This document shows, piece after piece, positions 12,318 through 25,022 of a stretch of 64,000 nucleotides of DNA. Position 1 is the stretch's first letter, and each line of letters starts with the position of its first letter. The stretch spans positions 9,858,001 to 9,922,000 of the forward strand of contig OZ059896.1 in the NCBI GenBank assembly GCA_964057225.1, given 5' to 3'. This stretch comes from Auanema rhodensis (lineage: Eukaryota > Nematoda > Chromadorea > Rhabditida > Rhabditidae). A model generated the notes under the pieces. The model did not search any database and was not told where the DNA came from. It saw nothing but the letters and a program-made list of their open reading frames with translations. The position numbers and the translations under genes are program-made.

Positions 12318-15300
12318 TGAACAAAAAATAACATGTTGTATTTTGATATACATACATGTATATAAGGATAGAGCTGCAGTGATAGCGAGAGCATCTCTGT
12401 CAGAGTCGAACATCAAAGAGCTATGAAGCACGCAGTTCTGCTATTAGGTACTAAGATAGAGGAAACGCCAGAGTGACAGTGAGCACTACAGGAAGCGCAT
12501 TGGGATTTTTGTGGAGCAGCGAGAAGCAGTTCATAGTTTCAGAAAAAAAGCCAATGCTGAAGTAAATGAAGTAGTAACAGGGGAATTAGGTAGGAAACAC
12601 AGCAATTGCGGAGTATATGATGGGGGAGAGGAGTATGAAGAAGAAAAGGGAGATAGGAGAAGCTTAAGATAAAGTATTGTGGCACTTTGCTAGCCTTAGA
12701 GATGTGTTACAACTATTTTCCAAATATACTCAAGACAGGTGTCCTTTGACAAGGGAAATATTTCTCTCACTCTGGAAACTTATGCTTTAATCAATTCATT
12801 CAAAGTTCAAATTGAAAGTATAATGAAAACCGGAATAAAAATTTTTTCTGATTATGTCATATTTCTAGCTACAATACAAGCCATGATCATTTCTATAAAG
12901 CATTATCACACAAATCGATAAAACCTGTCTTTTGGCGCAAAAAAAGTATAATTTATATGATATAGTATATTACAAATATATACAAAACAATATAGTTTCA
13001 TAGAATAAAACCATTGTCATAATTCCGTGCTAATTATTTTTTTGTTTGCATTTTGCTTTTCTTTCTTTCATACAACTTGAGATTTTCAATTTCTAATGAA
13101 AAAACAAATCTAATGTTCCTAATAACTAATGTTTAAAATTAAAATAGTTAACTTATAAAATTATTTTTTTCTGTTTTTCATACCTGCAGATTTGGAGCAG
13201 ACTTCAGTAAATACTGAAGACATGACTATATGTCAGAAATGGTAAATGACTCTTATATACTGTTTCTTCATATTTGTTCTTTAACTATCTCTTTCATACT
13301 TATGAACTTTTTTTTTTCTTTTACGTTACATATCACACATACACACATATATCAACTACTTTTTTCTTTTTTTAAATTTTTTAGACATTTGTTCATTTTA
13401 TTCGAAGATTTTAACGTATATACATTCAGCACAATTTGTACACTAAATGTAAAAAGAAACTGGTTTTGCAACTGATCGATTCTTCAAAATGGCAAGTGTC
13501 AGATTCAGAATAAAAACGTCGATTTCTTTTCATATGGAAATAGAAAGAATTTAAATTATGTATTACCGATATCCTGAAGACATCACGATTATAGCCAAAA
13601 ACGTCACAGAAAAACTGCAGGTTAATTGAGTGTTGTCTTTTCTAAATGTACATACATATGTCTTATATTCCCTAGTATATTAAATATTTCGATATAATAG
13701 GTACAATATGAAATATTAAATCAAAAATTGTGTAACTAGATGTTGAATGTAAGCATTTAAATTTGGGTATCAAATAGCTTTTCTAAATAAAGTATATACA
13801 ATCGTGATATAAACATAAAGATTCTTGAAATGATTTTTTTTCTCTTCGAAATTAAAATTAAATTTGAAAAAGTAGTTTAATGACAAAATACCTAGAGCTA
13901 ATTCAAATTTCAAAATGAAATTTTTCTCGTAAATAAAATGTAAAACTCGCTCTCTGCATCTGGATTTCTCCATGTCAAATTCCTTATTTTTTCTCTCAAT
14001 CCTATATTTAACTGTTAATTATGATAAACATCAGAATCAGGTTAATAAAGCAATATTAGAAGTTTAGATTCGTAACTTACCTTAACATTTTTTGCCTAAA
14101 AAACAAATAAGGAGCTTAGAACTTACATAATAAGCTGATCTATGAAACGGAGATGAGAAGAGCTGTTTGTATTTTTTTCTTAAAAATTTTAATTTTAAGA
14201 TGAAATCAGCTGTTGCTTATTTTAACAAATTAGAAAAAATGAACTTTTCAACGAATTTGATTTATCTATCTCTTAACGTAGTTGGAAAATAAAGCAATTT
14301 CTTTGAAGGATATTTGAGAAATTTGATATTCTTCAACATTCTTGAGCACAAGTGATTGGTGAAAACTTAGGAAAAACATTGTAGAAATGACAAGAAGTGG
14401 AAAATTATGTGATCATCCTGCTGTTGATACAATTTTTCTTAAGCTGAAAAAAGGAAGAACGAAAAAATTAGATAGGAGAGAAATGTAAGAGAAAGCCACG
14501 AGGGGTTTCCCAATTTTCTTAATTTTCTAAAATTCTCTAATAATATTACACCAACTTCAATAGAAAGCGATGTTTCAGTAAGCCTATAGAAATCGAAGAA
14601 TACTTAGAAAATAAACCGCTGACATGATTCATAAGGATTACAAATCCTCTTATGGTTAATCCAAAATCAGATACTATTAAGGCTTATATGTTCAAAAAGA
14701 TCGTTTCTAGTTTCTTGACAGACTGAGCCCATATATACAAACCTAAATATTATATTAGATGGAATACAGAAAAAATTGAAAAGCCTTAACTAGTAGCTTG
14801 TACTATTTGACAAATGTTACTCAGACACAAACATATATAGCTGAAAACATTCCTTGAGCTTATTTGTGAAGACCATTGTATTTCAAATATGTCTAGTAAT
14901 TGGGAACCGTTAAACTATGGGATTAGTTTCATGTACTTAATTAGATCTACTCTCTAATTTCCAACTTTTCCCTCAGGAAACCATATTTTGAAACATCTGG
15001 AGTCATCTTACATTATAGATTATAGAATTCTTCTAACATGTTTAACTTTAAGACATCAACATTAGTACTAAATATCTATTATTCAAGTTAAATTCGTTCA
15101 ACAAAATAAAAAGTATATAAATCTTTATTCCCAAGAAAGTATTACACGTGTCCAAGCTGATAAATTGACATAGAATTATATGACGAGAGCTGAAAGCTTT
15201 GGTGAAAAGTTAATATTAAAAATATTAGTATTACATTCGTTAATACATAAATATGACCAGATTTGATTTAAATATCGGCTTAATATTTTCATAATTCATC

Positions 15301-15531
15301 CTTTTCTTCATCATCACTAATAGTATCTTCATTTTCAGTTTCCGTTAAATTTTCTGTTTTAACTGAAATCGACATACAATTAACGATAATATTTAGCTCC
15401 TAACAGAAGTTTTATTTCAATAACAATACTCGTAGAAAACAATGAGAACCCCAGATATCTTATCTCTTGAACCAAGGGGAGAAGATATGAGCAAAATGAC
15501 AATTTGAAAATCTAGCTAAGTCGGTGATATC

Positions 15532-17150
15532 CTAAAGTCCCAAAATTTTGCTAGCTTCGTCAGGTATAGTCTTGGGATTAACAGTAACTTCGATTATAAG
15601 AACGAGGATCACAGCTATAGCAGTTAAAACCATAAGTAAAATTGATTTTCGCCAAATAACTAAAGTGATGATTGCTGCTAACGCTGTCATGGATATAATG
15701 CGCAGGAGAAGGTCTGGACGTATAAAAGCTGTAGCCGGAGAAGCTGTAAGATAATTATATTCGCAATCAAAAAATACACAGAGAAGCCACGCCACTACAC
15801 ACAAGCACTACAGAACGACAAGCATGCAACTTTGAACAAATCAAAAAAAAACTAACCTTCAATGTCTAATTCACAAATATTCGATGCAACGTTACGTTTG
15901 TAACCTTCTTGGCATTCACAAGTGAATGAGCCGATATTGTTTATGCATATCTGATTTGCTCCAGTACATGGTGAAACTTCAACCTCACATTCGTTGACAT
16001 ATGAAATTAAATGCAATTAAAACTTTGAAAACAATGGAAATTAAAATTATAAAATAAATAAATAAGAGGTGATGAGATGAGAGTTTGAATTGGATGCACA
16101 AAACAACAAAAAATAAAGAAACAATAAAGAGAGCTATATATATAAATGAGCCTACCTAAACAACCTTGCTCAGTATTTTGAACATAGCCAGAACGACAGC
16201 GGTTACAATCCTTTGCTGCTGGTCCAGAACATCCACCAGAACATCCGTCAAAGCATTCGGAAATTGAAAAAAATTAGAATAATAAAATAAATAATAAATA
16301 CTTGAGCATTTTATTAAGGTATCTGTTTTCAGCTCCTCATAATAGTCAGCATCACAATGCCTACACATATGTCCAACATAGCCAGCATTGCATTTACACT
16401 TTCCCGTGCCCTTTCGACTTCCATCACCCTGTAAAATAATGTAATGCAATTATTATAAAAATTGAATCTTACATGGCATTTTCCTTGACCAAAGCAAGCT
16501 GCTGCACCTGCTTCTACCCCCGGGCATTTTAAGCATTCCGCTCCAAAATGACCATCCGGACAACATACTTTAAATATAATTATATCAAGAAAAAATAATA
16601 AATATAGAAATACATTTCAACTGTTCAACACAAAGCCAACCAGACATATTCAGTTCTTGATGTTTATTGTAATAATCCTCTACGGTTTCCTCATGGTCTT
16701 CAAGGAGAGCAGAACACTGAACGAACAAACTTTAAATTAAGCAATAACTTGCATGAAAACCTTAAACTCCAAGTCTGATAGTCCGTTATACTTATCCACA
16801 TTATCAAGACTTTTTTTCTTACATATGCCTTCCATGATTTCTACGAATCTAGTTTCACTATAAGTTGCAAGTTAAAAATATAAAGTAAAACTAAAAATAC
16901 CTAGTGGCATATTTTCCTAAATTTTTTTCCTCCCAAGCAGTATCACCACCGGAAAAATGCTGACGCTTTGTTTTTTTCAAGCCCTGAAAATTCTTTTCTC
17001 TTAACGAACGCGACTAAGAAAACTCACTGCTTGAAAGGTATCTACAAGAAATTCACAATGACGGCATTTATCATTTTTTATATCAATCTCAGCTGAATAT
17101 ACACATGTTAGTACTATAACATATATTAATGCTATTGTACTGTAACCCAT
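15532..17150 (-). CDS. crld-1: CRELD homologue (cysteine-rich with EGF-like domains), membrane form
   Basis: CRELD proteins act in the endoplasmic reticulum; in C. elegans CRLD-1 supports acetylcholine-receptor assembly. My model has nine exons and about 363 residues. It shows a signal peptide (residues 1-20), a CRELD N-terminal domain beginning KCRHCEFLVDTF, and the family-typical WLCVEQL/CCPDGHFG stretch near residues 128-143. Next come CxGxGKC with KCKCNAGYVGHMC, a furin-like Cys-rich segment, and a calcium-binding EGF starting DVNEC. Two hydrophobic helices follow in the last 70 residues (about 305-350), typical of the CRELD1-like membrane form. The start ATG lies 10 nt after a TTTCAG, a probable trans-splice acceptor (boundary near 17159/17160). 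Odd points: introns 6 (16264-16301) and 7 (16001-16155) have good GT donors but no AG at the end that restores the conserved frame; they end in CAA and CAT. If intron 7 is retained, translation stops after a few residues and the protein loses the EGF and membrane segments. The family call is secure; the exact exon borders around introns 6 and 7 are not. Confidence 0.9.
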
Positions 17151-20100
17151 CTAATTTACCTGAAATAAATAAAAATGGTGAATAAACTACAATTCACGAC
17201 CGAACTATTGATCCTTAGCTTAACCAAATAACCCCCACCCACTTCTACAGCAAAGAGGGCACAACTGTGGTGCGCATTAGTTTATGGCGCCAATTCAAAA
17301 GCCCATTTCTTGTATACTGTTTGCTCTTCGTATATTAATATATAATATTATTCTTTCAATTTGTTCTACTTTATGAATATAATAAAGTTCAATTTACTGA
17401 AAAGTGATTATATAACAACATAAGTTTCTTTAAGAATCATTCACTTATAATTGAAATGTAATAATATAATTTTGAAAATTAATCGAATTATTATAGTCTG
17501 CATTATTAATTAGATAAAAATGTATGTTGTATATGCTTTATTTTATTGTTTTTTTTTGTTTTTCATATAATGTATAATCACTTTGTTACTATCAATTGAT
17601 TTGTACTATTTTTATTTATATGCTGTATTTCTTTATTGTGTTTTTTTCAAATTGTATTAGCTCTTTCTAGCATACACTAACTAACATTTATTATCTTTGA
17701 TATTTTTATATTTATCCATTATAGTCTATGATCAGCTATCATATTAAGCATCTTTACTCTTTTTTTATAACTTCACTACTTTTCACCTCTCTTTGTTCAT
17801 ATTACACAGTCCTTGTCGATGCCCTGACCCGGAATCGGTTTATCCGTTCTATATCGCTCTTTTTTACTTATTTCTTTTTGACGTGTTTCCTTTTCTCTCT
17901 TCTCCCCGAATAATCACGTTCGCAGTGATTTGTGCAATTTTTCATCCTAATAACACATTTTGCTTTTTTTGTGTTAATCGTAATCCGTTATTTATAGAAA
18001 AAAATCAAAATTTTTAAAATATCTTTTGCCGAAATTTGATCACTTGTACACAGAATCATAAATTCATCTTTGCTCTCTTACTGAACATCTCGAAGTGTAC
18101 TACCTGTACACCATTATTTTCAAACTTTTTTTGAGAATTATTTCTAACTAAAGCTTTCATTATCGTCAATTTTGTGATATTCTATAGATAATATATTTAT
18201 TAAGATACATTATATATGCTGCTAAAATTGTTTTAAGTTAATAAGCTAGAAAAACGTCGAAAGCTTTTATAGATTAAGCCTCTTTAATCTCCTCTCTAGA
18301 TTAAACAAGTAATGAATAATAATAGTTTAGGATAAAAGCCATCTGTTCGATTAATATATGGTTGCCTGTCCTTCAATCTCCCGTCAGTACAAATATGGAC
18401 AGGTTAATTTTCTGTCTACCCTCTATTCATTCATATATGCTATATCTGTCAATCTCTCAACCTTTCTTTTGCTCTCTGTGTATATTTCCTTGATATCTCA
18501 GCTTCTCTCATTTTCCCACTTGGAGCAGCATTGAGCAAGAGGAACAAATTCGGGTCCTATCGTAATTGCTTATACATATATGTATATCTAACAACAAAGC
18601 TGTGCGAGAAGGAGAGAGAGAGAACTATTGTAGTAAATCATTTATTTCCTCTCCTTTAGTAGTTAGTTCATTTTTATAAATGTAACAAATTGAATAATGA
18701 TATGTTTGAATGATTAACGAAATTATATCATATAAGATATCTTAAATTTGTTTGTATACATCTACACATTTATGTATATTAAATACTTTTTGACCTTCCT
18801 TTCTTGATTCCACTGTTTCTTATCAACATATCTATCACATTGATATATCAATTCAACGACTCTTTACTATATTCACATATAGGTATATGTTTTATGTGTT
18901 ATTACTCAAACTCATGATCTATCTGTACATAAATACTTATATACATATAGTTAGAGATATGAGAATATTCCTCTTACTGTACCAATTATTCTATATCGAA
19001 AACTATAAAATCATCATTTCAGAAGTAGTATAGATAACTACACTCTAGCAATTTTTAATTTATATTATTCCAGTCCATAAAAAAACAATATAATATTATC
19101 TAATGATGATTACATATTTAGTATTTAATGTTTATTCATATATATCCTTTATTTCTTTTCTTTTTCTAACTGTTCAATCATTTGTAAATATAAAAACTCA
19201 ATAGTTTTTTAATAATTTTACAAAGCAAGCTGCAAAAATGTTTTACTAGGCTTTCAAACATGCGCGACACATTCCTCATAAAGATTTCCTGTTTCCGGTA
19301 GAGTTCCCAATGAAGTGCACATTCCGCATTCAGCTAATCCTACCATCACCTGAATTTCATGCTGATTTTAATAAAATGTTACATCTTTTTTCTTGTATTG
19401 ATACATTATTTTACATTTTATCATAAAGTTGTAGATATTTTAATTTCATATTCATATTTTCTAATTTAATTCAAGGATTGATCTCTACATGTAATATTTA
19501 AAATAATTCTTCAATAGTATATCATCAGCTGGTATACATATACACATATGTATTTATGGACATATTCAGTTAGTAAACCAATAGTTAATGATTTCTGGAA
19601 CGTTTCACTTTTTTCAAATATTCATCTCCTTTTTCAGTTTGCAGGAAAGGCTAAATAAATTTACCAACTTTTCTATGTTTATATATGGGAGGAGGGGGCT
19701 ACTTTTAACCTTCATCTCGTTTCCATTCTCATTCATTTTCAATGTTATAAAGATCTTAAATTCAACTTTTCAATTTAACTATCATATATCCTACTTTTGC
19801 GATATCAATAAGAAAGAATTTCTTCCGGATATAATCGTAAGCCTTTAAGAAACTTTATAATACAAGGTTAACAGGGTGTATCTTCTCAGATTTTACTTCA
19901 ATTTATGACACTAATATCATTCGGTTTCGTTTTCTTTATATATCAACATGTATATGGCCTTGGGTTTCTTAGAACTAATGTTTCTAAAAGTTCAAAATTG
20001 TTCTTATTGTTTTGACTTTCATTCAAAATCTTTTTCTTTATTTCTCAACTTATTATTCAACTTTACAAAGCTGGTGTTTTGAGCATAACATATGAAAAAC

Positions 20101-20403
20101 TTATTTATTGATATCACTTAATCCTTGACATTTTGGTTTTTATAAAGAATAGGCATGTTTTAATTAACATTAGGTATGTTATATACACCAAAAAAAAAAG
20201 AAAAATCTCTCGTATATATATATACATATATACAATTATATATACAAGTATATATTATATACTACACACGCACACACATATATATAGTATATATAGTATA
20301 TATATATTATTTAGTATATTACATATAGTCAATATCATGATCCAGATAATCGATTCGGTAACCAGCTTATTGTGCATACATCGGCTGGCTAGAGGAAAAC
20401 AGA

Positions 20404-20438
20404 GTGAGAGAGAGAGAGATAGATAGAGAGAGAGAGAT
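20404..20438. repeat. (GA)n microsatellite, left arm of GA/CT pair
   Basis: About 35 bp of GA dinucleotides with GATA interruptions. It faces the CT tract at 20571-20645 in inverted orientation. Confidence 0.85.
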
Positions 20439-20570
20439 TTCGGTCCCAACAAGAGACTTGTGTACCAGAACGGTGGCGAATTGACTAAGCCCGTACAAAT
20501 ATGTACACGCCCGTATATGGAAGACCATATGGATGCCTTTTTCTATTTCCAACCTTTCTACCTCATCCAG

Positions 20571-20580
20571 TCTCTCTCTT

Positions 20581-20645
<65 letters not shown>
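20571..20645. repeat. (CT)n microsatellite, right arm of GA/CT pair
   Basis: About 75 bp of almost pure CT dinucleotides. It could pair with the GA tract 130 bp to its left. Confidence 0.9.
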
Positions 20646-20649
<4 letters not shown>

Positions 20650-21938
20650 TTTCCTCTCTCTTGTCCTCTTCCATTCCTTCATCTAACGGCCCTTCTCTCT
20701 CATTTATTTTAATATTTCTCTTTCAGCTGCTTTCTCAATAACTACGAACATTCTTTCATTCTCATTCATTCGACTATTTATGTAAACATTCTCTGTCACT
20801 CTATACCTATACTATGTTTGAATCGTCTTCCTTATTACAGCTTTTCTTTCTTCAATTATGACATATTCTAAAATAGTATTAGAACTTCATATGATCTATT
20901 AAAACAAGCGTAAAAGTATATATATATATATATATCTATATATGCTATAAACTAATAAAGAAATATTCTGATGATAAGCGAACGGAAATACGCTTTCTAT
21001 TTATACATATACATATTCCTATCAGATTCCTTAGTAACAAATTGAAAAAAAATATTATGCAAGTTATCGATTTTGTAAATGCTTTTACTATCTCTATTAC
21101 GCTTATATTCTCTTATTAAAATCTTCTTATCATTAGCCATATCATATCATTTATCTTTCAAGCACAAAGCTTCATTTTTTCGTTGTCTTAAACTTTTATT
21201 TTTGATAATATTTGAATGAATATTCTTAACTATATATTTATATATTATAATATATACACGTTTTCAAACATTAACCTTATTGAACCTCTTTATATTTCCT
21301 TATTTTAGATATTCAAAGAACAATATATTAGTTAGACATTAATTTCCCCCAGGACCATTCCATTTATTGCTTTGCTATGCAACCTCCAAGCCAGTTTCTT
21401 TTCGAATATTCCTGGAACTCTATTTTTTGTAGTCGACCCCATCTCATCCACTTTCAGCTTCCATTTAGTTGAACAATTTTATTTTTATTTTTTGATAGTT
21501 TTCTTGTTCTGAACTTCGTTTAATATCAATTTATAATAATATTTTATAATATCATTCTTCTCATTTGGTTATACTATTCCTTTTTCTTCGAAACGTTTAA
21601 TGTTTTTTCAACTTTTTTATTGAATTTAATAGTATTCAGTTAGAATATTCTCTAGAACTAAACTTCAATTTTAATTTTATTAGTTCTTTAAACTTTTCTT
21701 TTTAATTTTTTTTTATAAATCAGAAATGGTAGTCGGTTTATTTGATTTGGAACACAAATATAAATATTGGATGAATAAGATGAAAATTCAAATGATCAGA
21801 CAAATTTTGTTACTATCAAAAGGCAGCACAAGACCGGTTTGATGTATACATGAGCCTTCTAGAACTATACTAGCTCTATGATTTTGAATAATCAAATAAG
21901 AGAAATATTACTAGTAACAACTGATGTATAGTTTTACT

Positions 21939-21984
21939 CTTCCCCCCCCTCTCTCTCTCTCTCTCTCTTAGTCTCTCTCTCTCC
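21939..21984. repeat. C run and (CT)n microsatellite
   Basis: A run of eight C is followed by CT dinucleotides with one interruption. Confidence 0.85.
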
Positions 21985-22465
21985 TTTTGGGTCCCCTTTT
22001 CAACTCTTTGATTCCGCCCCTTTCTCGTCCACTTCAACTTTCTTCTTTTAAACTCCTTGGTTTTTCTTCTGCTTTCTCTTATAGTTATCTCTGTTTTTCT
22101 GTACTATTTCTTTGTCCATCATTGCTATCTACATATACAGTGTAATTTGCAGGATCAGCTTACTATGTTCTAAGTTTATAAAATATTTCGTTTAATTGAA
22201 GATGTATGCATCAAAAAACGCTTCTTTAGAAAATTATGGTGATATTTGAATATAAATACTCTGATTTCTTTTTTCATTAAATCTCCAAATATATCAGTAG
22301 TGTATCACATAAACAACAAATATTTATTTATTCCTTTTTCTCTCCTATTTTCGTATATGTTCCGATAAAAACAGTATCTATTCGGTCAGTTTTCTATTAT
22401 ATCTTCCTTTTTTAAAAAATTATAATCTTGTATCTAATCATCTTTCTCTCTTTCATACTTCAATA

Positions 22466-22489
22466 CATTCATTCATTCATTCATTCATC
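22466..22489. repeat. (ATTC)n tetranucleotide repeat
   Basis: About six tandem ATTC units. Confidence 0.85.
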
Positions 22490-24841
22490 ATGTCACACCT
22501 ACAACATTCAAAGATAACTTTACAATTTCTATTTACGCCAGTTGATTCAATGTGATGTACGTAACTATTAGGCTGCTACATATATACATATAAATGTATA
22601 GATCTTTTTTTATATTTTTAATTCTATTATAGTGTAATTTAATTTTTTTTTATAAAAAAAATAAAATTCATTATTCATTTTTATCCCTAAAACATCAGTT
22701 TACCAACATGAATATACACGCAGATAAGAAATTAGAAGTTGTAGTGACGATGACCTTCAGTTCTTCTGATGGCTTTCCTACTTTTCTATTGAACACAATT
22801 TTTCTAGTATTTCGCATCGTATAGCCATACATTTCCTTATTTTTCTTTCAAAATAGTTTTTTTTTTCTGTAAATTCTACATTTATTTTTAGTAACATATC
22901 ATTTGTATTAGTTTTTGATTATGCTATCCAAAATATATTTAATATTAACTTATTTACCATTCACAAGAATATTCATCTATTTTTGATTTTTTTCCAAGAT
23001 ATTCAACAAGTTTCTATTTCGTATATTAATTTTGTAAATGAAATTATGTAGTTCATCTGGTTATTCTTCGTCATTTTTTTTATCTAAGCATGATCAAATG
23101 GAACTTATTATTACAACTTTCTCGGATCTTAAGTTGTTTTCATTTTTTGAAGAACTAATTATAGACAGTATACACATTCTTTTACCTCTATTTACTAACC
23201 CCAATTGACTTTTCGTTAGTTTTTAAACATCTTATCGGCTCTTCTTAAAGTTCTTTGGGTTCAACAACTGAATTATGTCATTTACTTCATTCTTACTATT
23301 TATATATTTTTTATTGACATAAATTCAACTAAAGCTTTTTGACTAAAAAAAGTTCATTTGAGTGTGTGCATTATGATGACGGCAGTTCGTCGATCACTAA
23401 TGACTGACTCACAGTCATTCAATCGATTCTTTTCAAAAACATCATTGGAAATGTTCATTTCATCTAATTTTGTATTGTGCTAATGATTACTAATCATAAA
23501 TTAACTATTAAAAATTATTTATTTCCTTGTTTATACTAGGTTTCACAGATACTATTGTGGAAGATTTTAGTTTAGTTAAATATTTAAGTTAAGGATTTTT
23601 TCATTTTTCGTTTCATGCATGAAGAGAGTGGTTGTTTCTTTTCGAAATTGTTCTTAATCTCCGTTTGTTTCTTCTCATACGTCTTTCGAGAATGAAAAAA
23701 ATTGTGTGAGGGGCAATATTCTCACAGCATATGCTGCAAACTTTACTGGTCTAGTTCATTTGGCACTAACGCCTAATCATTAGTTCAGCTTTCTCGTCTC
23801 TACATAGCATCAGCCAGCAATTAACACCAGTATGAGACAATTAAATTGCATCCAATTCTTTTGAAATTCGTTTATTCTTACACACTATCGACATCCCAAT
23901 GTGTCATCGCACAGCTGCAAAAGACAATCTAGAAACAGAAGCGAATCTTCTTATAAATTAACGAGCACTCTGCTTTTCTATGCACCGCTATTCGCAGTGC
24001 GCTAGAGAGTTGCTGTTGTTCAGTTTGGTCAATTTGTTTCAGTTAGCTTGCTCTTCTTTAACCATCGCGAAAATACTGTTGCTGATTCCCGTTCTCCTCT
24101 TCTTCCGCTCTCTTTTCATTCATCTCTCTCCCATCCACCCACTTTCTATCATCGTGATTTGTGCTTCTGTTGTATTTCTGTCTGACCCATGCTCGATTCT
24201 TTACTGACGACGCCATTTGAGTGATTTCCACTCGTCCTTCTCCTGTCCTTCGCTTTTCGATCTGACAAATGATGAAAAGGAGGCGCTAAGTTTTTCTGTG
24301 TTTCAAGGATAGTTCAGCTCCTTTGTAAGATATACTATGTGTTCTTTCAGAAACCATTTGATTGAACTATTACCCTTTTCACAGAATTATTGACTCAATA
24401 AAACTTTTTCTATTTAAATTATTCTCTAGCAAATTCCTAATCAAACTCAAATCATTTAAAGAATTCTGTCAAATGTTTAGAATCTATTTTAGTATATACT
24501 ACTAAGTTGATATTACCAACTTGATTTTATAATGTTTTTCCATCACGATGTTTGCCAAATTTTACGATTGGTATCGATAAATGAATCTTGATTCATGGAA
24601 TCTTCAATCCGTGAATTATTAAGTTTTTCGAAGACGAAAAGCAGACTTTAAAAGCACAAATCCGGTTGCCCGTAGTTACCAAAATTTCTGTTATTATTTC
24701 CTGGTTCTAAATTTATTTTGATAATTTTTCTAAAAATAAAAAGTACTAACCTCTCTCAACTTCTTTATTATATTTATTATTATTTTTTTTCTTATTTAGT
24801 TGAACAAAAACATCTTAGTACTGACTAATACCATGTAAAAG

Positions 24842-24849
24842 TATAAAAG
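24842..24849 (+). promoter_or_regulatory. Possible TATA box for the egal-1 homologue
   Basis: TATAAAAG lies about 175 nt before the egal-1 ATG. A TTTTAG at 24983-24988 further downstream is a plausible trans-splice acceptor for the same transcript. In such AT-rich DNA a TATA match can be chance. Confidence 0.3.
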
Positions 24850-25022
24850 GTGAATCAAATATTATAGTACATCCGACGGGCATTCGTTATTCGCACTATT
24901 GTTGACATTGTGAATTGTCGTTTTTTTCCTTCATTTTCTATAGAATTTTCAAAATTTAAAGAATATTATATAGTTTTGGAAATTTTAGGTAAGCCAAAAT
25001 ATAAACGTCAATATCGCCAAAG

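Larger units (their letters stand above)
1..15531. other. 15.5 kb gene-free stretch, plus strand purine-rich
   Basis: No multi-exon gene with recognisable protein homology was found on either strand. The sequence is AT-rich with long runs in which A and G dominate the plus strand (for example 8.0-8.3, 10.2-10.4 and 11.9-12.7 kb). The minus strand therefore shows Ser/Leu/Phe-rich open frames of low complexity that I do not regard as genes. It holds an AT and several GA microsatellites, and hairpin clusters near 2.2, 4.7, 10.04 and 11.25 kb, listed separately. Three short coding-like purine-rich frames (998-1162, 4319-4450, 7505-7636) lack homology and are treated as findings only. A GC-richer patch at about 7.2-7.34 kb has no recognised content. 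Confidence 0.6.
17151..25022. other. 7.9 kb gene-free stretch, plus strand pyrimidine-rich
   Basis: This lies between the divergently transcribed crld-1 and egal-1, so it should contain both promoters. The plus strand is rich in T and C throughout, opposite to the first 15 kb, giving spurious Ser/Leu/Phe-rich plus-strand open frames. It contains GA and CT microsatellites around a more complex core at 20.4-20.65 kb, a CT tract at 21.94 kb and a TTCA repeat at 22.47 kb. A GC-richer patch just upstream of crld-1 (about 17215-17300) may be its promoter, but I recognise no specific site in it. No exon with homology was seen. Confidence 0.6.

Noticed and set aside
16156-16449. 97-codon minus-strand frame in crld-1
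   Set aside because: It enters intron 6 and continues in the wrong frame through the Cys-rich exon, losing the CRELD cysteines.
20558-20565. CTACCTCA, a let-7 seed complement
   Set aside because: An 8-mer expected by chance in this length, at the edge of a CT tract and not in a known 3' UTR.
20460-20741. Plus-strand frame with long Ser-Leu runs
   Set aside because: Translation of the (CT)n microsatellite.
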